From Helichrysum umbraculigerum (taxonomy: Eukaryota; Streptophyta; Magnoliopsida; Asterales; Asteraceae), in the NCBI GenBank assembly GCA_949592205.1, contig CATIUR010000004.1:5521001-5585000 (forward strand): a stretch of DNA of 64,000 bases, in the 5' to 3' direction. The notes beneath the pieces are model-generated. The model did no database searches. It was given only the letters and a program-made list of their open reading frames with translations, and was not told where the DNA came from. Every line of letters begins with the position of its first letter. Position 1 is the stretch's first letter. A program made the translations under genes and the position numbers. This document shows, piece by piece, positions 11,925 through 22,540 of the stretch.

Positions 11925-12912
11925 CCAACTGTATTCCATCCAATGCATCCTGAGGTGGTACATCACCTGGAGAATCAGGTGGTGTAAGACCACCATCAGA
12001 TTCCTCAGCTGGAACCTCTTCAACTTGCTCAATATCCTCCAAATCTTGAGCTACAGCAGCATCAACTAAATCTGCATCATTGACCGGAGGAGCAACAACA
12101 TCCTCATAACCATCCCCGGGCGGCGCAACATAGTTTTCGTTTACTATGTGCCCAAATAACTCACGATCAGGTAAGATCTGAGAATCTTTTGGTGGCAGCT
12201 TACAGTCATTGAAAACACGTAACATCATGGGCGTTGGAAATAGTAACGATCTTAGATCCGGAGCTATTCCCAAATTCAAATCATTTAACAACAGCTGAAC
12301 AAAACGAGGATATAACAGCCATTTTTCTTTTCCAGCTCGAACATTATCAACCATATTCCCGAAAATATAACCGCTGAAGTTATACGGCTTGTTATAAACT
12401 AATGCCAGCATCAGAGATAAAGTCATGTGACTAGCAGCATCGTATCCTCCTTTTCGCGGAGATAAACACACAATTACGATGTGAGCTAAGTATCTCCAAA
12501 CTCTACAGAGATACTGTTTACGAAAATCAGTAAGCTGATCAGCCGGATAACCCAATCTCTGAAGACCCCCGTAGATAAAAGTGGTCTCAAAAACGGTCGG
12601 CATATCGTTTGCATCATCAAACTGCAAAACACGGCGAACTGAATCCTGTGTAATCTGAATCTCACGACCAAACATAGTGGACACAATCCTCGGAGTGTCG
12701 TTCTCTGTTCTGATAAATGCGTGGTCATAAAACTCCTCGATTTGATTCATATACACTGGTACTGAAGCTGTAATAGCGTAATGAATCCTCGAACGTCTAA
12801 GAAACTCGATCATCGGCCGAAAAGGCAACGAGTTCTTATGCGTAGATTCCAAAAATGCAACAATGTTGTGCCTGGTGTTTGTGCGACGATAATAATCCTG
12901 AAGATTCTCCAT
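11925..12912 (-). CDS. Extra ORF (aORF, formerly 'env-like') of a Sirevirus-like copia, 3'-truncated
   Basis: A minus-strand frame starts at MENLQDYYRR and stays open about 329 codons to the gypsy junction; codons beyond 11925 are foreign. The N-terminal 250 residues look globular (YNFSGYIFGNMVDNVR, LLYPRFVQLLLNDL). The C-terminal part is acidic and Pro-rich (VEEVPAEES, LTPPDSPGDVPP). I recognise this as the extra ORF found downstream of pol in some Asteraceae copia elements; its function is unknown. I see no signal peptide or membrane segment, so 'envelope' is not supported. It lies in the same orientation as the pol gene ending at 15079 and probably belongs to that element. A plus-strand relative of its missing C-terminal half lies at 22539-25214. 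Confidence 0.7.
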
Positions 12913-12992
12913 CTGTAACTATAAACCAGACAAGAACACGAAAAATCGTTACAGAATAAGCTCAAAATCATAATCGAAAAATCTGATATTAT

Positions 12993-13410
12993 AGCGTCAC
13001 TGAAGAAGTGACGCACGTAACATATCCGACACTTAAAGAGTGCCGTATGAAAATCAGAAATCAGAAGGATGCGTCACTTAAGGTAAGTGACGCATTGAAA
13101 GCGTCACTGGTGTAAGTGACGTTGCCGCAACATGTATCATTCAAGCGGCACTTAACAAGTGACGGGTATGCGTCATTTATAAAATGACGGTTAGTAATAG
13201 CGGCACTGACAGCGTCAGTTAAGGAAGTGACGGATCAAAGCGTCACTCGGTAAGTATGATGTGGGAGTGACGCATAAAGGCGTCACTCAGCAAAGTGACG
13301 TTTAAAGGCGTCACTTGTTGAAGTGACATTAACCTGTGAAATTACCATTAAGCGTCACTTAAGGAAGTGACGCTTGAAGTGACGCAACGATGAAGATCAT
13401 CGTGTCACTG
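12993..13410 (-). repeat. GCGTCACTT / AAGTGACGC palindromic array in the aORF leader
   Basis: Many copies of GCGTCACTT and its inverse AAGTGACGC occur here, often as facing pairs separated by a few bases, for example GCGTCACTTAAGGAAGTGACGC-type pairs near 13350. Variants replace GACGC by GACGG or GACGT. More half-sites follow at 13725-13775. The array starts about 80 bp upstream of the aORF ATG. Confidence 0.85.
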
Positions 13411-13820
13411 TTCAAGCCCAGAAATCACGACGAACCAAATTTGGGGTTTTTTGAAAACGAGTTAACCAAACGGTGCGGCAAGTGAAGACGAGTAAAACAC
13501 ACCGTTTATTAACACAAAACAATAACAAAACGATCCCCAATAATCATGATTTCATAAACCCTAAAAACCCGAAACTTCAATCGACGATTAAATCATGAAT
13601 ACGCAATTATAATAGATAAGAATGGTACCTAATGATGCGTATAAGTGAGATGAACAAGGTAACGGAGGCCGATTGCACGCAAAATACACAAAAAGCCGTA
13701 GATCGATCGGAAAGCACGAACAGTCGAAGTGACGCAGCGACGAGAGAAGTGACACAAGGGTAGTGGAAGTGACGCGTAGTGAATAGTGTTGGTGGTAGAA
13801 ATAAGTGCCGGATACGGACT

Positions 13821-13828
13821 ATTTATAC
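13821..13828 (-). promoter_or_regulatory. Candidate TATA box of an internal promoter for the aORF
   Basis: On the minus strand the sequence reads GGTATAAATAG. It lies about 0.9 kb upstream of the aORF ATG and 14 bp downstream of a dense TGACG array (13843-13926). The copia LTR shows the same order: array at 22365-22472, then TATAAAT at 22337-22344. Promoter activity is inferred. Confidence 0.45.
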
Positions 13829-13842
13829 CAAAACCCTAATCA

Positions 13843-13926
13843 GCGTCACTTTTATGCGTCACTTAGAACGACTCTTAAAGCGTCACTTTTATGCGTCACT
13901 ATGAGCGTCACTTATGAAGTGACGCA
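13843..13926 (-). repeat. TGACG half-site cluster upstream of the candidate aORF promoter
   Basis: Six GCGTCACT half-sites lie within about 85 bp, one of them facing an AAGTGACGC partner at the right end. TGACG is the core of as-1-type elements bound by TGA bZIP factors in plants. That these sites bind such factors is inference. Confidence 0.75.
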
Positions 13927-15007
13927 TATCGACAGTTTTTAACGAAATTTAAAATTTTATCGATCTTTTGCGTAGTACTCAATTTGACAGTAAATGTGAC
14001 TTGGTAAAAAAATATAATTTAACAAAATTACAGCAATAAAAACCAAACTAAATACATTCTTTTTGGTGACGGAGTTGATTAAGTCTGGTTAGGGATCATA
14101 TCGGAATAACATGCAATTATTAGGAATAGTAAGTGTTATTTCGATCATCAGTATATTTGTCCACCTTAAATTTACTTGGCACATTTAAAACACCTTTTAT
14201 AAAAATTATTTCAAGACAATTATCGGTATTGTTTGTCCACCTAAACATGTTACATCCGTGTCTGTGAGTTAACCTTTTATTGTTAAAATGAATATTTCAC
14301 AATGGTTCCCACCATAGATATACCCCTATAACTTAGACATTAACATAGTTTCCAAATTTAGAAAGAATATAAGAGAATCAATTTTGAGAATCAAGCCAGC
14401 GGTGACAGGTCTGTACTTGCGTACAACAGAGCAACATAACTTGATTCAGGTATAAGCAAAACTAAACGCAGTCAAACCAAATTTGTGGCGACCTTGTGTA
14501 GTATCTTAAATTTAAGACTTTGCAAGTGCATTGACTCACGTTTGCTTAGTTTTGAGAGTAAGCTGAATTGAGACCAGGTCTGCACTTACGTACAACAGAG
14601 GAAACAATCAGCATACTCCCCCAAAAGATCTCAGATATACGATCCAAAAATAGAAGTATGTCAAGCTATGCTAAGGAATTAAGACGTAGAGTCGTACATC
14701 ACAAGGTGTTTACCACATGATCATAGACATGTATGTAAATTACTTCTTAAAACCTCAGAGACCGGTGTGTACCATGCCTACCAATACATCGTATGATGAA
14801 GATAATTTAGATAAAAACTGTTTTAAGTGTGTCAGATAAACCTACTGACACATCCAAGATAAACCTTAAAATTCCATTTTGTGCATGTCACCCGATGTAC
14901 TATCATATCCCAAGTTGTTTACAGACACAACTTCAACGTCTATTTTAAAAATGTAGCAACCTTGCGTTTTCTTTAATACTAAATAGTACAAAGAGTGGCT
15001 GTTGCGA

Positions 15008-15039
<32 letters not shown>

Positions 15040-15078
15040 CACATAAAAGCAAATAACGTTAACTATCCAAGTCACAGA
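13927..15078 (-). other. Non-coding spacer between copia pol and the aORF promoter
   Basis: No ORF of note. It holds an A-run of nearly 30 on the minus strand (about 15009-15036), about 43 bp after the pol stop. It also holds a polypurine-tract-like TTTTGGGGGAG (minus strand, about 14616-14626) and two copies of a ~28-bp repeat with core ACAACAGAG (about 14405 and 14571). Confidence 0.6.
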
Positions 15079-18000
15079 TTACTTTTTAGACCCAAAGAAT
15101 CTTAAACCGATCATGTTGACCAGTTCATCAAATCGAGCACGTGAAAAGGCTTTGGTGAATAGGTCAGCATTTTGTTTAAGGGTGTCTATGTGGACCAGGT
15201 CTATCAAGTGTTTTTCATAGCAATCCCGTATGAAGTGGAACCTAAGTTCAATATGTTTTGTCTTAGAGTGCTGTACGGGATTGCGTGTGATAGAAATAGC
15301 AGCAGTGTTATCTATGTGAATGGGAGTCATAGTAAGAAGTAACCCGTAATCGTGTAATTGGTGCTGAATCTAGAGAACTTGGGCACAGCAACTAGCGGCA
15401 GCAACATACTCAGCCTCTACTGTAGAAAGAGAGACTGTAGTTTGCTTCTTGCACTGCCACGAGACCAAACGCGATCCCAGAAACTGACATCCACCCGTTG
15501 TAGACTTCTTATCGATACTGCAACCTCCATGATCCGAATCTGAATAGGCTGTGAGAGCGAAAGTCTTCTCATTTGAATACCAAAGACCAAGGGTAGGTCT
15601 AGCTCTGAGATAACCAAAAATTCGCTTTACTGCCTTCATATGTGACACCTTTGGTTTAGCCTGATAACGTGAGCAAATCGACACGGCAAATACAATGTCC
15701 GGTCTTGAGGCAGTCAAATACATAAGAGAACCTATCATTGAACGATAGTCCCTCTCCTTGCAATCTTCATCTTCCTCAGCAAGTTTGAGATTGTGATTAA
15801 GCTCGATGGGAGTCCCATAGGTTTTACAAGTGAGCAGGTCATACCTAGTCAACATGTCATTGACATATTTTGACTGATGTATATAAATACCTTTTGCAAG
15901 CTGCTCAACTTGTACACCTAAAAAGAAAGTGAGCTCCCCCATTGCGCTCATCTCAAACTCAGACTTCATGATTTTCTCAAAGTTCTTACACATTGCCTCA
16001 TTGGTAGACCCGAAGATAATATCGTCCACGTAAACCTGCACAAGTAGCAAATCTTCCCTATCCTCTGACTGTTCACGAAGAATAAATAGCGTGCTATCGA
16101 TGTTCCCTCTCACAAAACCATGCTTAATCAGATGTGTAGTTAGCCTCTCGTACCAAAGTCTTGGTGCTTGGTGAAGACCATACAACGCCTTGTTCAATTT
16201 ACAGACGTATTCAGGATGCGCAGGGTCTTCAAAACCAGGAGGCTGTTTAACGTACACATCGTTGTCAACCTTTCCATACAGAAACGCACTTTTCACATCA
16301 AGTTGATTGACGCGAAATCCCTTGAAGGACGCGTATGCCAGAAAAATGCGTATGGATTCCAATCGAGCAACAGGGGCAAATACATCATCATAGTCCAACC
16401 CCTTAATTTGGCTGAAGCCTTGAACTACTAGACGTGCTTTATTACGAATTACAACGCCCCTATCATCCATCTTATTACGAAAAACCCAACGAGTGCCAGT
16501 CAAGTGGGCACCCTTGGGTAATGGAACTACTTCCCAGACTTGCAACTTTTCAAATTGTTGTAGTTCCTCTTGCATGGCCTCGATCCAGGATGGATCATTT
16601 AAGGCCTCTTCAACTTTCTTAGGTTCATTCTGCGAAAAATAACATGAATTAACATTAGCCACCAGACCCGAAAGTTGTTCAGTATCAGTCTGTTTCGCTT
16701 GATGTCTTGTTTGAACCTTTGCATGAGGATCACCAATGATATTATCAATGGGGTGATCCTTATGTATCCGAGTCACTGGAATTTGATCTGGCACAAGATT
16801 CTGTTCCAGGTTACTCAGATCTCCCTCATTTGCAGACATATTCGGAGAAGCATCATCATCATCATCTCTTTGAGAAAATAAATGAGAATAATTCATATTT
16901 TCTGCTTCCTCTCCCTCATCACTTACCTCATCCTCTCCTCCTTCCTCTAATGACGGCATGTTTGGATCATAAGGAAGCTCCTTGGTGTAGTTATACACTG
17001 TTTTAGAGGTAGAAGGAGCATCTTTCGAAGGTGTAACTCGAGAAGTAGATGTTGGAATAGGTGTTGTTGATGGTGGTGTGGGTGTTGGTATTGGTGTAGT
17101 ATCAGTTGGTGGTGGTTCGGGTGTTGCATTAGGAGATGGGTCGGATGGTTTACTAACTGGTGTATCTTGAGAAAAATCAAGTCCATGTAGCATGGAAACT
17201 AACTCTTCCGTTTCATCATCATCAGGAATTTTGAAAGAGTCAAAGAGATTTCCATAGTTGAAGAACCAATCCGGACCTGTTCCTTGAGGAGGTTCCGTAT
17301 ACCTTAAACATTTTACTTCAAACTGTTCCTCAATCTGATTCGTTGATTTGTTAAAGACTCTTTTGTTCGGAGAATTGACTGAATATCCAAGAAAAATCCC
17401 TTCAACAGCTTTGTCACCAAACTTAGAGACCTTATCTTTTGTAATCATGATCATGCATGGACACCCAAATGGTTCTAAGAACTGAAGGTTTGGCTTACGG
17501 TTATTGAAAAGTTCATAACACGTCTTGTTCTTTTTCTTAACCGTGAGCACTCTGTTGAGAACATAACAGGCAGTATTAACTGCCTCAGCCCAGAAGATGA
17601 TTGGTAATTTGGAGTCAGCTAACATAGTCCGAGCTGTCTCTATAATTGTCCTGTTCTTTCTTTCTGCAACTCCATTATGTTGTGGAGTCCTTGGAGCACT
17701 GAATTGATGCTCAATTCCTCTTGTAGCACAAAACAATTCGAGAGTTGAGTTCTTGAATTCAGTTCCATTGTCGCTTCGAATCCTTTTCACCTTTAAGTTG
17801 CATAGATTTGCCAACTTATCCAACAAATACACCAGAATATCAGGAGTCTCCCCCTTTGTAGTCAAGAAATATACCCACGAAAACCTTGAGTAGTCATCAG
17901 TAACTACCAAGCAGTAAGACCGACCACCAATGCTCTTTGTTGAAACTGGACCGAACAGATCCATATGCAGTAGTTCCAACGGAGCTGCAATAGAATTCAC

Positions 18001-18642
18001 TACCTTAGACTTGTGGGACTTCTTGTGGAGTTTTCCTTTGTGACAAGAAACGCAGTCATCTTGTAGAGCAAATGACTGTTTTGGAACTCCCCTCACTAAA
18101 TCATTATTAATCAGAAAATTCATTTTACGGAAATGAATATGTCCCATCCGTCTGTGCCAAAGGAGTGATTCCTTTTCTGAAGCCTTTGAAAGAAGACAAG
18201 TATAGTCACTTGTAGTCTCCACAGTTCGCATATTCATCACATAGGTGTCATTCTTTCTAGGTGCCCGCATCAATACCCAATCCTCAGGAATGACATACCC
18301 CGGCTTCAATATTACACATTCCGTCTTTGTGAATAACGTGGTGTAGTCCTTGTCACAAACTTGTGAAACGCTCAGCAAGTTGTGAGTCAGCTCAGCCACA
18401 TAATTCACATTTTCAAAGCTAACTTTTCCATTTGTTAACGTTCCCTTTCCCGAAATCGTTCCTCCTGAATCTCCCGCGAAAGCAACGTATCCTCCCGAGT
18501 ATGGTTTAATATCCGTCAGAAGAGACACATCGCCAGTCATGTGTCGCGAGCAGCCACTATCCATATACCATAAACTATCCTTCACACTTTCCGACTGCTG
18601 CAACACATCAAAGAAAGAGATTAGTGAGAAACGGAGACCCAA
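15079..18642 (-). pseudogene. Copia Pol polyprotein with one nonsense codon in RNase H
   Basis: Pol has the copia order. The protease motif is WYMDSGCSRHMTG (about 28 residues into the open frame), followed by the pre-integrase zinc motif around LLWHRRMGH. The integrase core contains VVTDDYSR, RSDNGTEF and TPQHNGVAER. The reverse transcriptase has YVDD, and RNase H has SDSDHGG. The frame is open for 1090 codons to a TAG at 15370-15372, where relatives have Trp (TGG). It then continues in the same frame to a natural stop at 15079. The frame opens 22 bp before the gag stop and is shifted -1 relative to gag. That may be programmed or a mutation. The single G-to-A change is the only clear inactivating lesion I see. 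Confidence 0.87.
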
Positions 18643-21386
18643 GCCTTTACAGACTTAGGTCTTCCATGGTCATCAACAATAAGCACGTCAGATAGGACTT
18701 TATCTTTAAACAAATTAGAATTTTTATCTGAAGTGTTATTGTTGACGACTGAAGAGTCAGCATCAGACTCTTTTCGTTTCCAAACTTTTGAAGGTTCGGA
18801 ATTGATATCAGAAATAATGTTGGGCTTTTGAATTGGCAAAGGTTTTTGCTCAACATTACTTAGCTTCAGAACAGGCTTGGGAGACTTTGAGTAACGCCTA
18901 GGTGGAGATTTTGAAAAAGAATTTCTATAAACTGATGTCCTAGGCATCTCTCTCCCATAGCGCTGATTTGACAGCTTGGGACAGTCACGGATCAAATGTC
19001 CTTGTCTCTTGCAGTAGAAACAAGAACGAGTCTCAACTAACGGCTGAGGCTGAGGCATTACCACAGGAGGTGGAGAAACATTTCTAGAACATGAACATTG
19101 AGTACATGTCTTAGAAAATGTTTGCTTTGGTTGAGAGGTCGAAGTTGAAGGTTTATCAGACAAAACTTTTTCATTTACTAATTTTCGTTGCAAAATCTTT
19201 ACAGGTGACTGTAAAGTTTGTTGTTTTGAGTTTAAAACCTTGGCTTTACCCTTATTTGTTTGAACCTTAATTTCAGGTTCAACTTTTGAAACCACCTTTT
19301 CAGGTTTAACTTCAACTCTCTTAACTTCAGGATACTCCTGATCCGTAATATCCTCAATCTCAACGATCTCCTCAAAACAAACTGGAGATACATCCTTTTG
19401 CTCAACAATCTCCTCAGCACTAACAGGAGATTTATTCAGTGGCTTAACAAACTTAGGAGTGTGATACTCTGGCCTCGTGGTTTTCTCCTTCTCCTGTTTG
19501 TTAGATTTAGCCACTTTACCCTTGATACCCAACAACTTAGCATAATCAACTGGAATTTCATCAAGGCCTTCCTTAACAGGTAAAGGAGTATAAGTAGTAG
19601 GAGGTGCTATTTCAACAAAACCTATTCCTTTTCCTCCCTTACTTTTCCTATCCTGCTTATGATTGCTAATAATTTCATTAAAGATCATTGTCGCAGAAGT
19701 TGACCCTAAGACTTTATCTTGATAATTACCATACTCACCTTTTAAGTCTGAAAGCTCTTTGTTTAACAGTTCAATTTCAGTAAGATAACTTTTAATTGCA
19801 TCCTGTTGACTAAAAACTTTAGCTTTATAAGTTTGAGTATCTAACTTATGAGCTTCAATATGTTTTTCATAGAGTTTTTCATTTTCTTTCAAAAACTTAT
19901 TTGACTCATTAAGTTTTGCAACTTTATCTCGCAACTCTTGGTTATCCTTTTGAAAAGCCTCTAGAGATTCAGTTAGATTAATGCATGAGATACAGTTTAA
20001 AGGTTCAGGTGATTCATTTTGTACCTCAGGTGTAATATGAGCCATGAGACACTGTTGAAACTTTGTAGCCTCCGCATTCCAGTCATGAGTAGTTGGCTCA
20101 AAAACCACCAAAGCATTGTCCACAACTAACGTCTTGCCCTCTTCTTTCGTTTTTGGAGGATCAGGTTTAGTAAGGCCCGACGGTGGCATCTTGGGTTTCT
20201 CGCATTCCCTAGCGAAATGACCCAAATTCTGGCAGTTATAACAACGGACCTTGCTTTTATCAAAACCAAATCCTGACTTCCCATTGCCTTCTAAACTCTT
20301 GCGTCCAGTTCGTTGCAAGAATTTTTGAACCCTTCTTGTTATCATAGCAATGTTCCAATTCAAGTCCATCTGTTCTAGATCATCTTCATCCAATTGTCCG
20401 TAATCCTCCTTGATCAGTTCCAAAGTTGTATTTGGTTGAGTAACCAAATCTTTGTAAGAGCTCAGAAAAGCTGTATAAATTGCAGCTTGCTCTTGTATTG
20501 CTGGTGAAACTGGAGCCTGTTGTTGATTTCCTTGAGATGTACCAGAAAGATAAGCTGTATGATGACCTCCAGAAGAAGCAGAAGATGAATTGGTATCCGT
20601 TATAAATGCTACTCCACCGTAACTCTTGCCAGAATTGACTAGTCCAACTCCACCAGTTGTGGCATTCTGTACAGATCCACCTGACTTACATTCTTTCTTC
20701 TTCAATTCCATCGCATGAGCTTGTAGAATACCTATCAATTGATCCAAAGTCATCCTCTGTAATTCTGGATTTTCTTTTAAAAATTGGACTTTCACATCCC
20801 AAGCACTTGGCAACACGTCTAGCAACTTCTTTTTTACCTCAAGTGCAGGGAGATTGTATCCTCCTTCATTTAACTCACTAACCAGATGTGAGTATCGAGT
20901 GAATAAACTGGAAGTCAGCTCATTAGGAATCATGTCAAATAGATCATACTGCTTTTTGATTAATTCTAGCTTAGCCTCCTTGTACTTTTCATTTCCTCCG
21001 CATCTTGTCTCAATTGCCTTCCACAGATCATAAGTTGTGTCATGAGATTTAAAGAGTCTCATAACATCCTTTGGCAAACACATACAGATAGAAGAATGAG
21101 CCTTTCTTTCTGTTTCATACTCCTTTTTCTCTTGAGGTGACATAGCATTATATGTTTTAGCTGGAGGAACACCACGATAATTTCCTTCAGCCACTGGAGC
21201 AACATATCGTTCTTTTAAAGGTCCCCACAGTTCAGGACAGTGGAAATCTATATACTGTTCATATCTATCTCTCCAATACACATAATCTAAATCTGGTCCA
21301 AAGAACGGAGGTTTATTACTGGATCCAATATCATTGCTCTGTCTGAGCATCTCTCTGATTCCTCTAATATCTTCCTTATCAGACAT
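18621..21386 (-). CDS. Copia Gag, long Sirevirus-like form
   Basis: An open frame of 921 codons starts MSDKEDIRGIREM. The N-terminal third carries the copia capsid-like region (YVYWRDRYEQYIDF, LWKAIETRCGGN). There are two CCHC zinc knuckles, CYNCQNLGHFAREC near residue 390 and CFYCKRQGHLIRDC near residue 795. A coiled-coil-rich stretch lies at about 490-570. A Lys/Glu-rich linker follows, and the C terminus ends KAWVSVSH. Ordinary copia Gag is far shorter; the length and doubled knuckles fit Sireviruses. The role is capsid formation and RNA packaging. The stop overlaps the pol frame by 22 bp in a -1 relation. Confidence 0.85.
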   Translation of the reverse strand: MSDKEDIRGIREMLRQSNDIGSSNKPPFFGPDLDYVYWRDRYEQYIDFHCPELWGPLKERYVAPVAEGNYRGVPPAKTYNAMSPQEKKEYETERKAHSSICMCLPKDVMRLFKSHDTTYDLWKAIETRCGGNEKYKEAKLELIKKQYDLFDMIPNELTSSLFTRYSHLVSELNEGGYNLPALEVKKKLLDVLPSAWDVKVQFLKENPELQRMTLDQLIGILQAHAMELKKKECKSGGSVQNATTGGVGLVNSGKSYGGVAFITDTNSSSASSGGHHTAYLSGTSQGNQQQAPVSPAIQEQAAIYTAFLSSYKDLVTQPNTTLELIKEDYGQLDEDDLEQMDLNWNIAMITRRVQKFLQRTGRKSLEGNGKSGFGFDKSKVRCYNCQNLGHFARECEKPKMPPSGLTKPDPPKTKEEGKTLVVDNALVVFEPTTHDWNAEATKFQQCLMAHITPEVQNESPEPLNCISCINLTESLEAFQKDNQELRDKVAKLNESNKFLKENEKLYEKHIEAHKLDTQTYKAKVFSQQDAIKSYLTEIELLNKELSDLKGEYGNYQDKVLGSTSATMIFNEIISNHKQDRKSKGGKGIGFVEIAPPTTYTPLPVKEGLDEIPVDYAKLLGIKGKVAKSNKQEKEKTTRPEYHTPKFVKPLNKSPVSAEEIVEQKDVSPVCFEEIVEIEDITDQEYPEVKRVEVKPEKVVSKVEPEIKVQTNKGKAKVLNSKQQTLQSPVKILQRKLVNEKVLSDKPSTSTSQPKQTFSKTCTQCSCSRNVSPPPVVMPQPQPLVETRSCFYCKRQGHLIRDCPKLSNQRYGREMPRTSVYRNSFSKSPPRRYSKSPKPVLKLSNVEQKPLPIQKPNIISDINSEPSKVWKRKESDADSSVVNNNTSDKNSNLFKDKVLSDVLIVDDHGRPKSVKAWVSVSH

Positions 21387-21444
21387 TGAAGCGTACCTGT
21401 AAAATCAACTTAAAAAAAAACTTGGAAGCTGATTAGTAACAAAG

Positions 21445-21881
21445 GTGTCACTTGGTAAGTGACGCACCTTAGTGTCGCAAAGAGTAGCGGCACTTGATAA
21501 GTGACGCTATCGAGTGACGGATAAACAAACAGAACGACACTAGAGATGAGTGTCTTATAAACACGTAAGTGACGTACTCAAGTGACGGACTTGAGTGTCG
21601 CTTAGCAATAGCAGGCGTCACTAAGGTAAGTGACGCTTTAAGTGACTGACAGAAGTAACGCGTCACTCGTAGTAAGTGACGGATGATACACAAGTGTCGT
21701 ATCAAATGACGCAGTAGAGTGTCGGATTGAACAGTAGGTGTCACTAATGTAAGTGACGTATAATACTCAAGTGACGTTACTAAGTGACGCACTTGAGTGT
21801 CGTAAAAACCCTAATTGTTCCTTACAGAAGTGTCGCTCGAAGTGCCGCACAAAGTGTCGAAGTGACGCTCTGAGTGACGCA
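21445..21881 (-). repeat. TGACG / CGTCA array in the gag leader
   Basis: More than twenty AAGTGACG or CGTCACTT half-sites and close variants (AAGTGTCGC) lie between PBS and gag ATG, starting 58 bp upstream of the ATG. Several are facing pairs that could form hairpins in the genomic RNA. The repeats interrupt any coding potential, so ORFs predicted here are artefacts. Confidence 0.85.
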
Positions 21882-22098
21882 GAAACGGCTGTGAACACCC
21901 AAAAACCCTAAAAATCGAATTTTCGTAAACCTAACGAAAATTCTTGAGTCCCAATCGTACGAAACCTGTAAATCTTTACTCAAAACACAGTAATAGCACC
22001 AAATCGATCCTAATCTTTCTAGAATGTCTTTGATCTTCACAAAATCGAACCGAAAACACTTCAATACACGTACACACGTCGATCAAATCAACTCCGAG

Positions 22099-22110
22099 GC
22101 TCTGATACCA
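22099..22110 (-). promoter_or_regulatory. Primer binding site of the copia element
   Basis: The minus strand reads TGGTATCAGAGC two bases after the LTR terminus (GGGGCACTTTCA). It is complementary to initiator-Met tRNA and fixes the orientation of the element. Confidence 0.9.
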
Positions 22111-22112
22111 GT

Positions 22113-22540
22113 TGAAAGTGCCCCCTGGATGTGGATCTAAGTGTTGATCGATAGTAATAGATTGGCGGAATCAATCAATTACACAAACAAGTAATAAACT
22201 CAAACCGAAAACAATGATTAATCAAAGTAAACGAGTATATTAGCTTGTAAATCGTATTGGAACTATTTACAGAAGTGCTTAGTCGACAAATGGTGCTAGG
22301 GTTTCGTCAACCCTAGCCGAAAACCCGTAGGTTTCAATTTATACTAAAACAAAATCGGCAGACATGCGTCACTTGGGAAGTGTCGCATGTCGCCGCCCTC
22401 ATGCGTCACTTACCTAAGTGTCGCTATGCGTCACTAAGGCAAGTGTCGCCTAATGCTAAACTTAAGTGTCGCAAATACAGAAAATGACTTTTCTATTAAA
22501 ACTAACTAACGACACTTACAACTCAATAGACCAACTGACA
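22113..22540 (-). repeat. 5' LTR of the minus-strand copia element
   Basis: The inner end (minus strand ...CACTTTCA) is fixed by the PBS. The outer end is taken at TGTCAGTTGG, because the plus-strand aORF frame resumes at that point. The length is about 428 bp. It contains a TATA box (22337-22344) and a cluster of TGACG-type half-sites just upstream (22365-22472). No second LTR is in the window to confirm the outer boundary. Confidence 0.65.
22337..22472 (-). promoter_or_regulatory. LTR promoter: TATA box plus TGACG/CGTCA cluster
   Basis: The minus strand reads TTAGTATAAATTG, and about 20 bp upstream are eight or so GCGTCACTT/AAGTG(A/T)CGC half-sites. The arrangement is almost the same as in front of the aORF at 13821-13926. 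Transcription from here would give the gag-pol RNA. Confidence 0.6.

Larger units (their letters stand above)
11925..22540 (-). mobile_element. Sirevirus-like Ty1/copia element, 3' end missing
   Basis: In minus-strand order: 5' LTR (22540-22113), PBS for initiator-Met tRNA, leader, long gag, pol in the copia order PR-IN-RT-RH, spacer and aORF. The 3' part of the aORF, the polypurine tract and the 3' LTR are absent because the block is cut at 11925. The long gag (921 codons, with two separated zinc knuckles) and the extra ORF after pol point to the Sirevirus lineage. Confidence 0.8.

Noticed and set aside
12993..13410. CRISPR-like array
   Set aside because: The repeats are short, irregularly spaced and inverted, with no unique spacers of constant length, in a plant genome.
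15009..15036. LINE or processed-pseudogene poly(A) tail
   Set aside because: No LINE coding sequence or target duplication flanks it; it lies within the copia element and is discussed there.
21469..22064. Minus-strand ORFs in the copia leader
   Set aside because: Chance readings through the GTCACTT repeats upstream of gag.
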